Positions 11,556 through 22,700 of a DNA stretch of 64,000 nucleotides are shown here, one piece after another; positions within the stretch are counted from its first letter, which is position 1, and every line of letters starts with the position of its first letter. Below the pieces are notes generated by a model, which searched no databases, was not told the DNA's origin, and saw only the letters and a list, made by a program, of their open reading frames with translations. Made by a program: the position numbers and the translations under genes. The DNA is taken from positions 386,604 through 450,603 of the forward strand of contig BCIT01000004.1 of the NCBI GenBank assembly GCA_001600035.1, given 5' to 3'. The stretch comes from Holtermanniella nyarrowii (Eukaryota; Basidiomycota; Tremellomycetes; Holtermanniales).

Positions 11556-12827
11556 ATGGACAAGTCAGCAATGTCAGTTCCAATCAATCACAACCCACCA
11601 CCAGCAACAGCAGACTACCTGAGTGCACTCACCAATGCGTTCAGGCCAGTCATAACTCCGATCGCCAGTACTTATGATCGCTTTCATTCGTACAAGGAGA
11701 GTTGGGGTTTGACGCAGCCTGGTACGGCAGAGAACTTGACAAAGGAGATTAAGCGTGAGTCGTTTGTTTCTGACCAGCAGCTGTGAATGCAGCTGTGTGT
11801 TTCGGAGGACCCTAACGACGCAGAGACTCATTTGACAAACTATTTGTTCGAGGGCGCTCGGGCCGATTTGAGCAAGAGCGTCAGCATGAACCCTGCCTTC
11901 CAAGTCTCGCACTCGTTTGCATTGGCCAGTGCCAACCAGCCGGCGAGCTACAATTTCGGTGCAGTCTTTGCCAACGCTTCCGTACGTCTAGCTATCATTT
12001 CCGTCTTCTGACAACAGACTCTGCTGCAAGGAGGTGTAGATGGTTCAGGAGCAGTCACAATGCGTGCAAACCAAACATGGAACCCAGCAAACATCACAAA
12101 AGTTCAAGGCCAATTGTCTTCCAACCCTGGTCAAACAATGGTCCAACTCGAACATGACCTCATCGCTCCTCATTTCTCCCTCAACCTCCGTTCCATCAAC
12201 CCTTCCCCTACAGACCTCACAGGCGTCCACATGATCTCACTTCTTCACTCCATCTCCCCAAGAGTGTCCGTCGGGTTCGAGGCGGTCGTTCAGCACATGG
12301 CACCCGGTGCATTCGAAACAACGATTTCCTACCTCGCTAAACTCACTTCTTTGCAAAACCCTTCGGCTATCCTGGCGTCCACCGGCGCACCGTTCACACC
12401 TTCTTGGATCGCAACGGCTCAGCTGCAACCAGCTGGTATCCTTCAAGCGACCTACTATCAGCGCTTGTCTGAGAAAGTAGACGTCGCGCTGGATTTCCAG
12501 GCTGTGAATGCTGCGCCTAGCGCCATGGGTCCTGCGCGTCGAGAGGGCACAGCGACGCTCGGTGCCAAGTACGAGTTCCGAATGGCCACGTTCAGAGGTC
12601 AGGTTGATACCAAGGGTAAAGTCGCCATGCTCCTTGAGCAGCGCTTTACACCGGCTTTCGCATTCCTGGTTGGTGGTGAGATTGACCATATGAAGGTAAG
12701 TTTACATTCCTGATTGCGACATGCTGACGAGAAGAACACGTCCAAGATTGGTGTAGGAGTCATGATTGATTCGTCAACCATGACGGAACAGGACATGATC
12801 AACGCTGGGATGATGCCACCTGCTTGA
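11556..12827 (+). CDS. TOM40: Mitochondrial import pore Tom40
   Basis: Beta-barrel channel of the TOM complex in the mitochondrial outer membrane, through which nuclear-encoded precursors enter. Four exons. Conserved blocks include 'LSALTNAFRPVITPIASTYD', 'PGTAENLTKEIK', then after a ~68-nt intron (about 11756-11823) 'LTNYLFEGARADLSKS' and 'NPAFQVSHSFALAS', all classic porin_3/Tom40. The C-terminus, after an intron near 12695-12735, is 'KIGVGVMIDSSTMTEQD', close to the beta-signal. A second in-frame ATG at 11571 is an alternative start. The predicted length is near the fungal norm. Confidence 0.92.
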
Positions 12828-12937
12828 GGCGTGTGCGCATAGCGGAGTGGTGCGAGCGGGGCACGTTGTGTAGCTTTCATTTTCTGTACAGTACACCTTG
12901 ACCATCTGCATCAACCTCTCTAGACCCATTCATTAAT

Positions 12938-13549
12938 TTACAACCTTCTCGTTACCCCGCTTGCACAAGAATATACACTGATCGTCGATCTCCTCTTCTC
13001 CTCTTCAGCGCTCGCGGCCGCGGCACGCGCATTCAGCAGATCTTCAGTTGAAAAATGCATTTGAATGATGGCAGCGTCATCTTCATTGTTGATTTCGAAA
13101 AGGGAGGAAGAGACGCTGGAACCTGATGGGGATTTCGGGTTCGTCCACATTCGTGGGATGACAAGCTGTCTTTCGTGGCTGTGGCGGTTTGATGGCGATG
13201 GCGATGGGGAGGGGAGAGGTGTGGCTGCTACGCGGCAACGAGAAGGTGAATCGGGCGGCAAGTGGACACGTGGAAAAGCGTGGAAAGGAGGGAATGAAAG
13301 AGGTGGGCTGTAACGAAAGGGATCTTCAGTTTCTTTCGTTGGCATCGATGTCGGTGTGCCATCTTGCGCTGCAAGTGGCCGGCACCGCTGCTTTTCGTGA
13401 CTGGCGTTTGGATACCATGCCTGACTTTGGCGGCTGCGGCTGCGCCTGCGCCTACGCTGGATAATGAGATGCGCGATAATGGCGCACAAGATCACGCTGA
13501 CGAGCACGACGCCTATGATCGCGCCACTGTAAAGATCAGCATTGCTCAT
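12938..13549 (-). CDS. Single-pass membrane protein, hypothetical
   Basis: Single-exon gene of about 203 residues. A hydrophobic segment at residues ~9-30 ('GAIIGVVLVSVILCAIIAHL') is followed at once by an Arg cluster ('QRRRRRSRSR'). This predicts a signal-anchor helix with a short outside N-terminus and a long cytoplasmic, Ser/Pro-rich tail. Near the C-terminus is 'FEINNEDDAAIIQMHFSTED'. No known domain recognised. The ATG at 13549 is chosen because no ATG lies further upstream in frame. Convergent with TOM40, about 110 bp apart. Confidence 0.65.
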   Translation of the reverse strand: MSNADLYSGAIIGVVLVSVILCAIIAHLIIQRRRRRSRSRQSQAWYPNASHEKQRCRPLAAQDGTPTSMPTKETEDPFRYSPPLSFPPFHAFPRVHLPPDSPSRCRVAATPLPSPSPSPSNRHSHERQLVIPRMWTNPKSPSGSSVSSSLFEINNEDDAAIIQMHFSTEDLLNARAAAASAEEEKRRSTISVYSCASGVTRRL

Positions 13550-13769
13550 GTGAGAAAGATATGAATACAAACGGCGATTGACTTGGCATGAGGATTGAAT
13601 TCGCCGAGACTTGCTGTGCAGTCAATGCAGGCATCTTGACAGCTTTTTAGCAGCTGTCGTCGAGTTTAGCTGCACATTTCGCGACGCGTTGAAGCAAAAG
13701 ACAAACTATACATGACATGAAACAAGCGCCACCCCCTGTTCCTCCCTCCCTCCCTCAGCCAAGTCGCCA

Positions 13770-15215
13770 CTAATTTAAAAGCCCCTGCCTCCTCGCATTC
13801 TCACCCAACATCTTGAGGGTATTGAAATCCAATCCATGCTCACTCATCATCTTCTGTACCTCGCTCGCCGTCTCAGGGACAGGAACATCCGTGATGGGCA
13901 AGAAGAGATCTTCGTCTTCCGCATCATCATCATCGTCGTCTTCATCTGATGAGCCAGAGTCGGAACCAGAGTCGGAGTCGGCATCGCCGTCGAGGCGGTG
14001 TACGGGGGATGAAGGGATGAATTCCGGATCTTCATCGTTTTCATCTTCGCTGAAAAGAGCGCTGAAGCCTACGCCTTGATCTTGGTGTGGGCGGTGCCAT
14101 GGGTGTTGGTAGTGGTTCTGGTGTTGATTGGGGCGGTGAAAGGCATTTGAATGACTTGGACCTGCTCTGCTTTGAGAGCCGCGGAGTCTTATGACTCTAT
14201 CTATCAGCCATCTTCCAAGTCGCATAGACGTACTCGTCTTCCAGTGCATTATAGCGTACCAACAACTCGTCATACATGCGTTCAACCTCTTGCAGCTTAG
14301 TCTCCTTTTCCATGATCTGCTCCTTCTTCTTCTTGCGACTTTCGACCGCTGAAACATTAGCTTCAGCTTCTGATCACTAACGTTGGCAGCGTACGCACCT
14401 GCGACTTTGTTCCTCGCTCTCCGCCTCGCCAACATCTCTTCGCGAGGCATCGTCTTGCGGGACTTGGGACCTTTGGGAGGTAGTGGCCATTCAGGCAACG
14501 CGGCGCCGTTTGACCCAAGGATGACTGGTGCTGCTGCTGCGGCACCCGCGGCCTGCTGTTGTTCCTGTTCATCCGCCTCTGCCTGCGCTTCATCCTCTTC
14601 ATCATCCGTCGTTGTCCGCCTCTTCCTCCTCTTGCCACCCGTCTGAGAGGTAGTTGCTTGACGAGGCGTCGAGCCCGCATCACTCTCCGGGTAGTTCATC
14701 CCAAGCCCTGTCCCTGCGATAGCTCCAGACTGCGGGAGCTGTCCAGCGAAGAGATGCCAGTTCTGGATGACTGCATTCGTCACTTGCTGTACCATTGCCG
14801 CGTTCAAAGGGAGAGCATTTGGGTTCTGCAGGTTTGCAAAGAACGCTTGTTGAGCATCGAGTGCTGGTGGACGCGAGATGCGACCACTACGCGTCTGTTG
14901 AACAGGCGTCGTGAATGCCATTGGCTCTCCTGAAGCTTCTGCTTGAAGCGGCAGAGGCAGCATGCTCAGATTCAATAATGAAGTCGTCGAATCATACTGA
15001 GCTTGATCAAACGCATTGAATGGCTGGTTCTGTTGCATGAGCTCGTCGCAAATGACAGACAAACTCACCTGGAGCTCGGGATCTATCATATCCATGGATA
15101 TGTCTGCAGCTGCAGCTGCGCGGTGTTCTTCATGGCCATGGCCAACTTCGAGGGACGCTGCTGTTGCTAGTGTTTGTAGAGCGTCCTCTACGATATCGTC
15201 ACCTGGTGCAGCCAT
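13770..15215 (-). CDS. bZIP transcription factor
   Basis: Probable nuclear DNA-binding regulator. An Ala/Gln-rich N-terminal half is followed by 'MPREEMLARRRARNKVA', and across an intron at about 14349-14394 by 'AVESRKKKKEQIMEKETK'. Joined, this is the bZIP signature N-x2-AA-x2-SR, with the DNA-contact Asn and Arg in place. A short zipper follows ('LQEVERMYDELLVRYNALED') with V/L at heptad positions, cut by a second intron at about 14190-14235. The C-terminal third is His/Gln-rich, then very acidic ('SSDEDDDDDDAEDEDLF'), and ends 'LKMLGENARRQGLLN'. A 45-bp in-frame GTGAGT...CAG stretch near 15022-15068 could be a further intron. Target genes are unknown. Confidence 0.8.
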   Translation of the reverse strand: MAAPGDDIVEDALQTLATAASLEVGHGHEEHRAAAAADISMDMIDPELQVSLSVICDELMQQNQPFNAFDQAQYDSTTSLLNLSMLPLPLQAEASGEPMAFTTPVQQTRSGRISRPPALDAQQAFFANLQNPNALPLNAAMVQQVTNAVIQNWHLFAGQLPQSGAIAGTGLGMNYPESDAGSTPRQATTSQTGGKRRKRRTTTDDEEDEAQAEADEQEQQQAAGAAAAAPVILGSNGAALPEWPLPPKGPKSRKTMPREEMLARRRARNKVAGAYAANVSDQKLKLMFQRSKVARRRRSRSWKRRLSCKRLNACMTSCWYAIMHWKTSTSMRLGRWLIDRVIRLRGSQSRAGPSHSNAFHRPNQHQNHYQHPWHRPHQDQGVGFSALFSEDENDEDPEFIPSSPVHRLDGDADSDSGSDSGSSDEDDDDDDAEDEDLFLPITDVPVPETASEVQKMMSEHGLDFNTLKMLGENARRQGLLN

Positions 15216-15512
15216 CTTTTGAGGTGTAGGTTAAGACGTGATGACGTGAAAGCTCGAGACAAGTCGTTGCGTCGACAGCAGCTGTAATTCAAGCCAAGTT
15301 AAAGTTGGATGCTTAACCCCATTGTATCTGGCTAGCACGTCGCTAGCAGACTGATTTCTCACGTGCTAGTTTGCCACCCAGAATTTTGATCGCTTCTGCA
15401 CCACCTCGACTTTAACAAAGAAAGACTCAAATCACTGGCAGGACTGTCTCACAAGGATTATTGAACCTACTGATAGCGCTTGAATTATCTTTTCCTTCAG
15501 ATCGATACCAAT

Positions 15513-18060
15513 ATGTGAGCCATCCGCACAACTCAGCGCTCACTCTAGGTCACGTCTCATCTTTCGAAACCTGCCGGTGACTCTCACACCTGCAGCTTTT
15601 CAAGCACACATTACCGCACCAGCGTCGCTCAACGGATGCACGTTGACAGATACCAAGCTCGTCGCCAAGCGACGCTTTGCTTTTGTGGGCTACAAGACGT
15701 CTGAGGAGGCCGCCAAAGTCAAGGAATGGTTCAACGGAACGTATGTCGGGACGACCAAGATCACTGTTGAGGATGTGCGCGAAGATGTGAGTTGACAGTT
15801 GTCAATTTCCGTGCGTAGGCTGATGCGCGATAGGCTGCTATGGCTCCACCTGCGAAGCGAGCTCGAACAGACGTAGCAACTTCATCCAACGCCACACCAT
15901 CCGCAAGCACCTCTTCAAAGCCCCCGAAACCCAACAAGCAACTCGACGAATTCATGCAAGTCATGAAAGGTGCCGACCCCGTCGCATCAGCCTCATCAAG
16001 TAGCGGACCCGCTCGAGACCAAGGCTGGGGCGCCAAAGGCAAAGCGAAAGAGCTGACGCCTGTCCCTGAGCCTGTGGCGCAGCCCGAGGAAGTGGCGGAG
16101 GAGGACGAAGACGATGATGCTGCTTGGTTGAGGAAACGACAGGAACAAGCGAGTCGGAAGCCTGAGCTTGAGGAAAAGGAGAGTACTGGGACGAAGGAGG
16201 TGCCAGAGCGGATAGTGGAGACTATTCAGCAGGATATAGCTGCGCCTGTCGTTGCTGAGAGCTCTGATCCAAGCGTAAGCTCTTACAAAAAGGACCAAGT
16301 CAAAGCTGACATCGCAGCTGAGTGCAAACGAAGCATTGATCATGCAAACATCGCGCCTCTTCATCCGAAATCTAGCATTCGTGACAACAGCCGCCGACAT
16401 CTCCTCCCATTTCGCACAGTATGGCACAATTGCCGAATGCCATCTTCCAGTCTCCTCAACGACATCCCAGCCTCTCGGAACAGCATTCATCATGTACACT
16501 GACTCCGAAGCAGCGCTCGCCGCCTATCGCGCACTTGATAAGACAGCCTTCCAAGGCCGTCTGTTACACGTCTTACCGGGCCGCTTTAAACCCGGTCAAG
16601 AGATTGCTCAGCGTGGGCTTGAGGAGAAGACCAAGGTACTGGGCAAGGATGTATTGGAGAAAGGCGCGATCAAAAAGGGTGTCGAGGAGAAGAGGAAGGG
16701 TGAGGCTGGGAAAGGAATGAATTGGGCGACGCTTTACATGAATGTGAGTTTTTGATGACCGAAACGGAACTGATGAGTAGAGCGATGCTGTTGTGGCTTC
16801 TGTTGCGGATCGCATGGGGATCAGCAAAGCCGAGTTGTTGAATGGCGAAAATGGTGATGCAGCTGTCAAGCTTGCTTTGGCAGAGACGCACGTCATTCAA
16901 GAGACGAAGAAATACTTTGAAGAGGTAAGTGAAAAGCTTCATAAAACGATGCTGACATCTCGCAGCAAGGTATCCAGCTCGACGCATTCGCAAGCCATGT
17001 TCCACGCTCACAAACCATCATCCTCGTCAAAAACATCCCGTACGGCACAACGATCAACACGCTCACCGACCTCTTCTCACCCCACGGCGAAATCATGCGC
17101 GTCCTGTTACCACCAGCAGGCACGCTCGGCGTTGTCGAATATCCCACACCCGAAGAGTGCGGTCGCGCTTTCAAAGCTCTTGCTTATCGACGCATCGGTA
17201 ACTCGGTCATCTACCTTGAAAAGGGCCCAGTCGGCATGTTCAAGGAGACGGTTGAAGAGCGTGCACAGGGCATCAAGGAACGCAACCAGGCTGATGCCTT
17301 GCGTGCCGTTCAAGCTGTCGAGAGTGCGGCGACACAGATTCGTGAAGAGCCTGAAGAGTCGGATGAGAAGGGTTCGACCCTCTTCCTCAAGAACCTTTCC
17401 TTCTCAACGACTTCTGAACGTCTTGCGACTGTCCTCTCATCGCTTCCTGGCTTCTCGTTCACTCGCGTTCAACAAAAACCGGACCCAAAGCGACCGGGTC
17501 AGAAGTTGTCGATGGGCTATGGCTTCGTGGGATTCAAGACGCGCGAAGCGGCTCAAAACGCTTTCAAAGGTCTGCAAGGCTTTGAAGTCGATGGTCACGC
17601 TCTCGACGTCAAGTTTGCTCAGCGCGAGGGTGGTGCTGCCGATGACAGCGGCAAATCGAGCAAGGAGGTTGTTGGCAAGAGCAAGACGACCAAGATGATG
17701 GTCAAGAACTTGCCTTTCGAAGCTACGCGCAAAGAAGTCAAGGAACTCTTCAGCGCGTATGGCCAGCTCAAGTCTGTGCGCTTGCCCAAAAAGCACGATG
17801 CTCGATCGCACGGTCGTGGTTTCGCTTTCCTCGATTTCACGACGCGTAGAGAGGCAGAGACGGCCATGGAGGCACTCAAGCATACGCATTTGCTGGGCAG
17901 GCATCTGGTGCTCGAATGGGCTGAAGAGAACAGCGTCGATGTTGGCAAGCTGAGGTTGAAGGTTGGCCTGGCGTACGGCAAGGGTGAGGCTGTTGGTGGG
18001 AGGAAGCGCAAGCTTGATATGGGTGGGATGGACGTCGATGACAACGATGGGATGGATTAG
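15513..18060 (+). CDS. MRD1: Multiple RNA-binding domain protein Mrd1 (RBM19)
   Basis: Nucleolar protein that binds pre-rRNA and the U3 snoRNP to drive 18S rRNA processing. Five RRMs seen. RRM1 opens directly at 'MSRLIFRNLPVTLTPAAF' and has 'RRFAFVGYKTSEEAAKVKEW'. RRM2: 'RLFIRNLAFVTTAADISSHF'. RRM3: 'IILVKNIPYGTTINTLTDLF'. RRM4: 'STLFLKNLSFSTTSERLATV' with 'MGYGFVGFKT'. RRM5: 'KMMVKNLPFEATRKEVKELF' with 'HGRGFAFLDF'. Acidic and Lys-rich linkers separate RRM1 and RRM2. The start codon is split AT/G by a 34-nt intron (15515-15548). Other introns lie near 15787-15834, 16274-16318, 16743-16780 and 16925-16965. Five RRMs matches fungal Mrd1. Confidence 0.93.
15515..15548 (+). other. 34-nt intron splitting the MRD1 start codon (AT^G)
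   Basis: AT at 15513-15514 is followed by GTGAGC and a CTAG acceptor after a CTCAC branch-like motif. Joining gives ATG TCA CGT CTC ATC = MSRLI, the expected Mrd1 N-terminus. Unspliced, the ATG is followed at once by TGA. Confidence 0.88.
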
Positions 18061-18095
18061 GTAGATGCATGCATTGTACAACAGAAGCTATCGAT

Positions 18096-19040
18096 CTAGT
18101 CGAGGCCGCCACCCTTCTTTCCACCGACATTGCCCATGGACTCGACGCGGCCTTTCCCTTTTGTCTCGGATGCCACGAGGTCTGTGAGCGCTCGGAAAGC
18201 TGCAGGGGCTGTATGTACGATCTGCCGTCAGCACACCTCTCAGCAGCATGGACCCACAGCCTCCCATTCTCCATCCTCCATCGTATCTTCCTCCACTTCC
18301 TCAACATCCTTCAAGATCTGCTCTTTAAGGCGCTTGCCGTCTTTAGCAGCCATCGAGATCCTCAGCCTCATTCGTACGCGCTGGATGGGCAATGTCTCGC
18401 CAGACGACAGAACCTTGATCAACTCCAATGCCTGTCCCTTGGCTGCTTTCTCCGACTTGACGCTGAAGCCAATCTCCGTCATGGCCTTTTCAATCATGCC
18501 GACTGTATGTGGTCGGTTTGTCGTAGGGTCGACCGTCATCTCTGACACTATAGTGGCGATTTCACGAGACAGGGAAGCGAGATGGTGGCCTCGTTCAGCG
18601 GCGTTGATCTGCAGTTCGCCCTTCTTCAGAATCTTACATCAGCTGGCACTTTGATCATTCACACACCTCTTCCACACATTTCGAGACCTCTGATGTCCCG
18701 AAAGCTTTCTCGAGGTCTTGCGTCTTGGCAACTTGGCCTTTGGAGACGTTTGTAAAGACCTGCTCTATTTGGAGGATCTCGGTCAAATCGGTCTCACTGC
18801 GGTTAGCGAAGGTCCGCTGAATACACATACACTCCTGAGCGATATTCAGACACCTTGTTCTTGTAGCAAGCTACCTGCGAGCGTCAGAAAGGTCCGCCGC
18901 CTGAGTTCACACACCTCGAAGCGCTTGCCACCTTTCTTCATCTTGACAATGGAGACATTTGTCAATCTGCCTCATCAGCGATTGAGATTGTGCCAGTCAG
19001 TGAATACGTACTTGATCTGCGTTCCAGGTTGCTGTATCAT
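18096..19040 (-). CDS. SDO1: Ribosome maturation factor SBDS/Sdo1
   Basis: Acts in the cytoplasm with the GTPase Efl1 to release Tif6 from 60S subunits. The spliced N-terminus reads 'MIQQPGTQIKLTNVSIVKMK', then 'KKGGKRFEVACYKNKVSEYR' and 'SGVETDLTEILQIEQVFTNV', the SBDS FYSH domain. The middle has 'NRPHTVGMIEKAMTEIGFSV' and the third domain 'RVRMRLRISMAAKDGKRLKE'. After a 36-nt intron at about 18210-18245 comes the conserved end 'LVASETKGKGRVESMG'. At least six exons with introns near 18972-19016, 18913-18870, 18848-18810 and 18640-18670. Length is about 250 residues, as in the family. Tail-to-tail with MRD1, 35 bp apart. Confidence 0.93.
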
Positions 19041-19252
19041 GATGACTACGCCTGCCAGACTCTCGCACTTCTACAGTCTTAAAGACATTCCAAGTTATCC
19101 CGGCGCCGGCGTCCGTCATGACTTTCCAAAGTGAGGGGTGTCGATATAGATTTCCGACCACCGGCAATTATCCCAACTTTTTGTTTGCTTCAAAGCTACT
19201 CCCTATCTTGTACTCTACTCCTCAAACATTTACTGTACATCAAATCAACAAC

Positions 19253-19607
19253 ATGGGAAACGTGAGTGTTGCGAAAGTCTAAGCAGAAAGCTGACGACCA
19301 AAGGGTGCCAAAGCTCAACAAAAGCGTGACCGCGCAGGCGCAGATGCCAAAAAGGGTCCTACTTCGCAGCTCAAGTCCAACGTTGTAAGTCCTTGTCCTT
19401 GCCTTATATCATGCTGACAGCTCAGGCTTCGCAGACCATCAAGTGTGTGACGTGCATGCAGACCTTCCAACAGACTTCCAAGGCTCCTATGTGCGTTCAC
19501 TTGAAGACAACGACGCGTCCTGACTGACAACCAGGCTCTCTGAGCACGCTTCCAACAAGCACAACAAGACTCTTGCAGACTGTTTCCCCGGCTTCCCTGC
19601 TGCTTGA
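19253..19607 (+). CDS. Small zinc-binding protein (zf-met2/4F5-like, At2g23090 family)
   Basis: About 73 residues from four exons; the first coding exon is only ATGGGAAAC. The spliced protein is 'MGNGAKAQQKRDRAGADAK', then a basic linker, then 'TIKCVTCMQTFQQTSKAPML', then 'SEHASNKHNKTLADCFPGF'. The C-x2-C ... H-x4-5-H pattern with the ending 'CFPGF' fits the small zf-met2 zinc-binding family found in plants and fungi. Cellular role is not established. Start is fixed by the conserved MGN/MG start and Lys/Gln/Arg-rich N-terminus. Confidence 0.82.
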
Positions 19608-19738
19608 TTTCCTTTTCTCATCTTTTTCCTTGGGTTTCGCGTCTAGATTTCATGTTGCTTCATCAATGACCTATGCATTCGTCTCTACACAACCGGTGCA
19701 TCATGCTATGCGTATTGGTACACTGCTCAAATTCCTTT

Positions 19739-22700
19739 CTATTGCCCATAGTTGCCTTGTCTCGATAGCATCGCCCTGGACGTCAGTATAGTCCAAGATG
19801 CCGACTGAACACTTACGCTCTATCCGGATTCATTCCTCCAGATTGACCGCCACCGTACTGTTGTTGAGGCGGGAATCGGGGTGGCATGTTCTGGGGAGGA
19901 CCAAAGTTCTGAGGTGGATAGCCCTGAGGAGGGTAGCCTTGCGGAGGATAGCCCTGAGGAGGATAGGCTTGTGGAGGAGGTGGAATAGGTCCGCCATAGC
20001 CACCAGGAGGTCCATGAGCTTGTGGCGGGGGTGGTGGAGGAGCGTAGTTCTGGTAACCACCAGGCGGCTGTTGACCATAGCCGACAGCAACTGGGTAAGG
20101 AGTAGGGGGAGGCGGCATACCGGCTCGCGGCGGAGCAGCGTCTTTCATCAGCTATGCTACCAGACTTCAAGAACTCACAAGGATTTGGCGTAGCGCCGCC
20201 AACAGGACGACCCATTGGAGTTCTGGCGCCGTGCATCGGGGTACGACCACCAGCAAAATGGCCAGGCGTCATGCCTCCACCTGGCGTCCGGCCACCGTGC
20301 ATAGGCGTACGACCAAGCATCGTGCCGGGTGTTTTGCCACCTGCATTCTGCTCATCTAACCTTGCAGCGTACTGAGACTTGAAAGCGTTACAGAGCTCCA
20401 GTACACCAGGCACTACGGCAGGGCCGAGCTGATAGGCTCCAGGAAGCACCTTGACGGGCTACACGTCAGCTTGGTAGAATAGGCCAAGAGACTCACCCAT
20501 GTCTGCATGACACCGCCATCTTTGGTAGCCTTGTTCAAGAAGCACAAACGAAGATAGCCAGGCTTCTTCGAGTCGAGACTGAAGCCGTAGATACTTCTTC
20601 CAGGGTGGGCAAGCACATATGTCTTCAAGAATTGTTCTGTTTATCAGCAACGCCTCATTGCACGATCAACTCACCCAAGTCCTCCTCAGCTCTGTACTTC
20701 TCATGCAGCGCAATCTCGTCCAGCTTGCGGCAGATGGCTTTGACATGCTTGACGATAAGCTCATCAAGATCGCCATACACAAACTTCTCCCCAATCTTCA
20801 GCACACGTCCAAGCGAGAACTCATTCTCCTTGTTGAGCTCCTGGACGTCAATGTGCTGGAAGATGCCATTGTCAACCTTCCAGGTAACAGCAATATGGTC
20901 GGTACCCTTGGAGGATGGGCGAATGACAACGTCGCCGCGTTGCTGGTTGGCAAGGAACGCTTCGGCTTGGCCAGAGTTCATATTGTGCCAGTTGGGATGC
21001 TTGACCACACGAGTCGACTTGTTCGCCTCTCTGCGCTTCTTGCGCACAAGCTCGGCAGAAGCCTGTTCTTCACGATCGGTATCAAACCAGTCGTCCTGGC
21101 GGAACGGTGGCAAAAGGCGCTGACCCTGCTCAATGTCACCCGCACGCAGACTGAGCGATAGCTTGAAGTCTCGAGGATTCACATCCACGACAACAGCTTG
21201 AATTGTCTGACTCCGCTGCACGACGTCCTCGGCGTTCTTGTCAAAGTCATCCGAGATGTACTGCGTGTCAACAAAAGCATCAATGCCCGAGTCGAGGCGA
21301 CAGAAGACGCCGCTGCTGTTGGAAACACGCGCGACGAAGGCAGAGACAATGATGCCGCGGTCGATTGTGCGCTTCGACTCGCCAGTGAGCATGGTGAGGA
21401 CCTCCCAGTCGTCAGGGATGATGAATGGTGGTCGGCGATCGGCACGAGGGTTGATGAGCTCCTCTACAATAAGGTCGAGGTAGATGCGCTTCTTGTCGTC
21501 CTTCATGCTGTCGGCAAAGTCATCAAGAGCAAGGGACCGCAGGCCTTCGGCGCTAGCCTCGTCTTCCATGACCTGCTTGACGACCATCGAAGGATGCTGG
21601 TCGGCGACATCGTCGGGGTCAAGATCGAGATTGTCTGCGCACATCTTTCGCGCCAGGTCGTACTCGTTAGGGTGGATGCGCGTCATGTCGAGCGGATCGG
21701 CAAAGCCCTCCATGGTAACATCTTTAATGTCCATGTCGTAGTCTTGGAGATCGTTGATGACGTAGAGGAAGGCAGAGGAGTTGTTGAAGACATTCCACCC
21801 TACAATCTCTGACAGCATCATTCGACTGGACAAGCGACCGTTCCCCTAGATGTCAGCAGGATCAAATACAAGACTTACCCTCTTGCCGATGTCTTCAATC
21901 AAAGCACGGGCCTTGCGCGGCCCCAAGCCGCTAACGAAAGGCAGCAGCGTCCTCCTGTAGAGGTCGCCGATACAGGCGTTGATGTCGACACCCATAGAAT
22001 TGACGACGTTGGCGAGTGCACGCTCAAGCTGGATCAACAGTTTCTCCTGGGGTACCTGGAGGTCAGAGATGACGGCAGAAAGACGCAGACTAACCAGCTT
22101 CTGATGATGCTCGACAAAAGTGACGTTGACAATATCCGCGCCGAGCGAGCAGTACGAGTTGAGAGGGTTTTGCGCGTACCGAGCCAAAGCAAGAGCAAAG
22201 CGACCTGTCAAAGGCAGCCCTGGGTTCTCCGACTGCGCTCGTTGCGAGTTCATGTAGAGACGCGCCACAGAGTCAGGGACGTAGGATACCGGGATACCGT
22301 GCACGCGATAGAGCTCTTCTCGTTCCGCTCGCGCCTGCGCCTTTTGTTCTGTCAAGATAGCGGGATCGCTCGTCCCGTACTCATTGAAGCTGACTTCAAC
22401 CTGCTGGTAGATGGTTTCCATCGACTCCAAGTGATGAGCCTGGTCCACAGCAATCCCAATGAGCGCCCGCACTTCATTGAAGAGCTTGGACGTCTCGATA
22501 GAGAGACCGCCGACGACGATACCGCCAGGTGGACGATTGTTGAGCAAATCAAGGAAGCCTTCCTTGCCCTTCTCATCGGTCAAGTTGTCAAATCGAGTCT
22601 GATCACGAACGCGACCATGACGATCAACGAAGACGCAGAGAACCGGATCGTCGCGAGCTCCTCGCCCGTTGGAGACAGCCAAGATCGACTTGACTTCACC

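Noticed and set aside
13813-14079. Ser-rich frame opposite the bZIP acidic tail
   Set aside because: It is the antisense reading of a GAC/GAG-rich acidic stretch.
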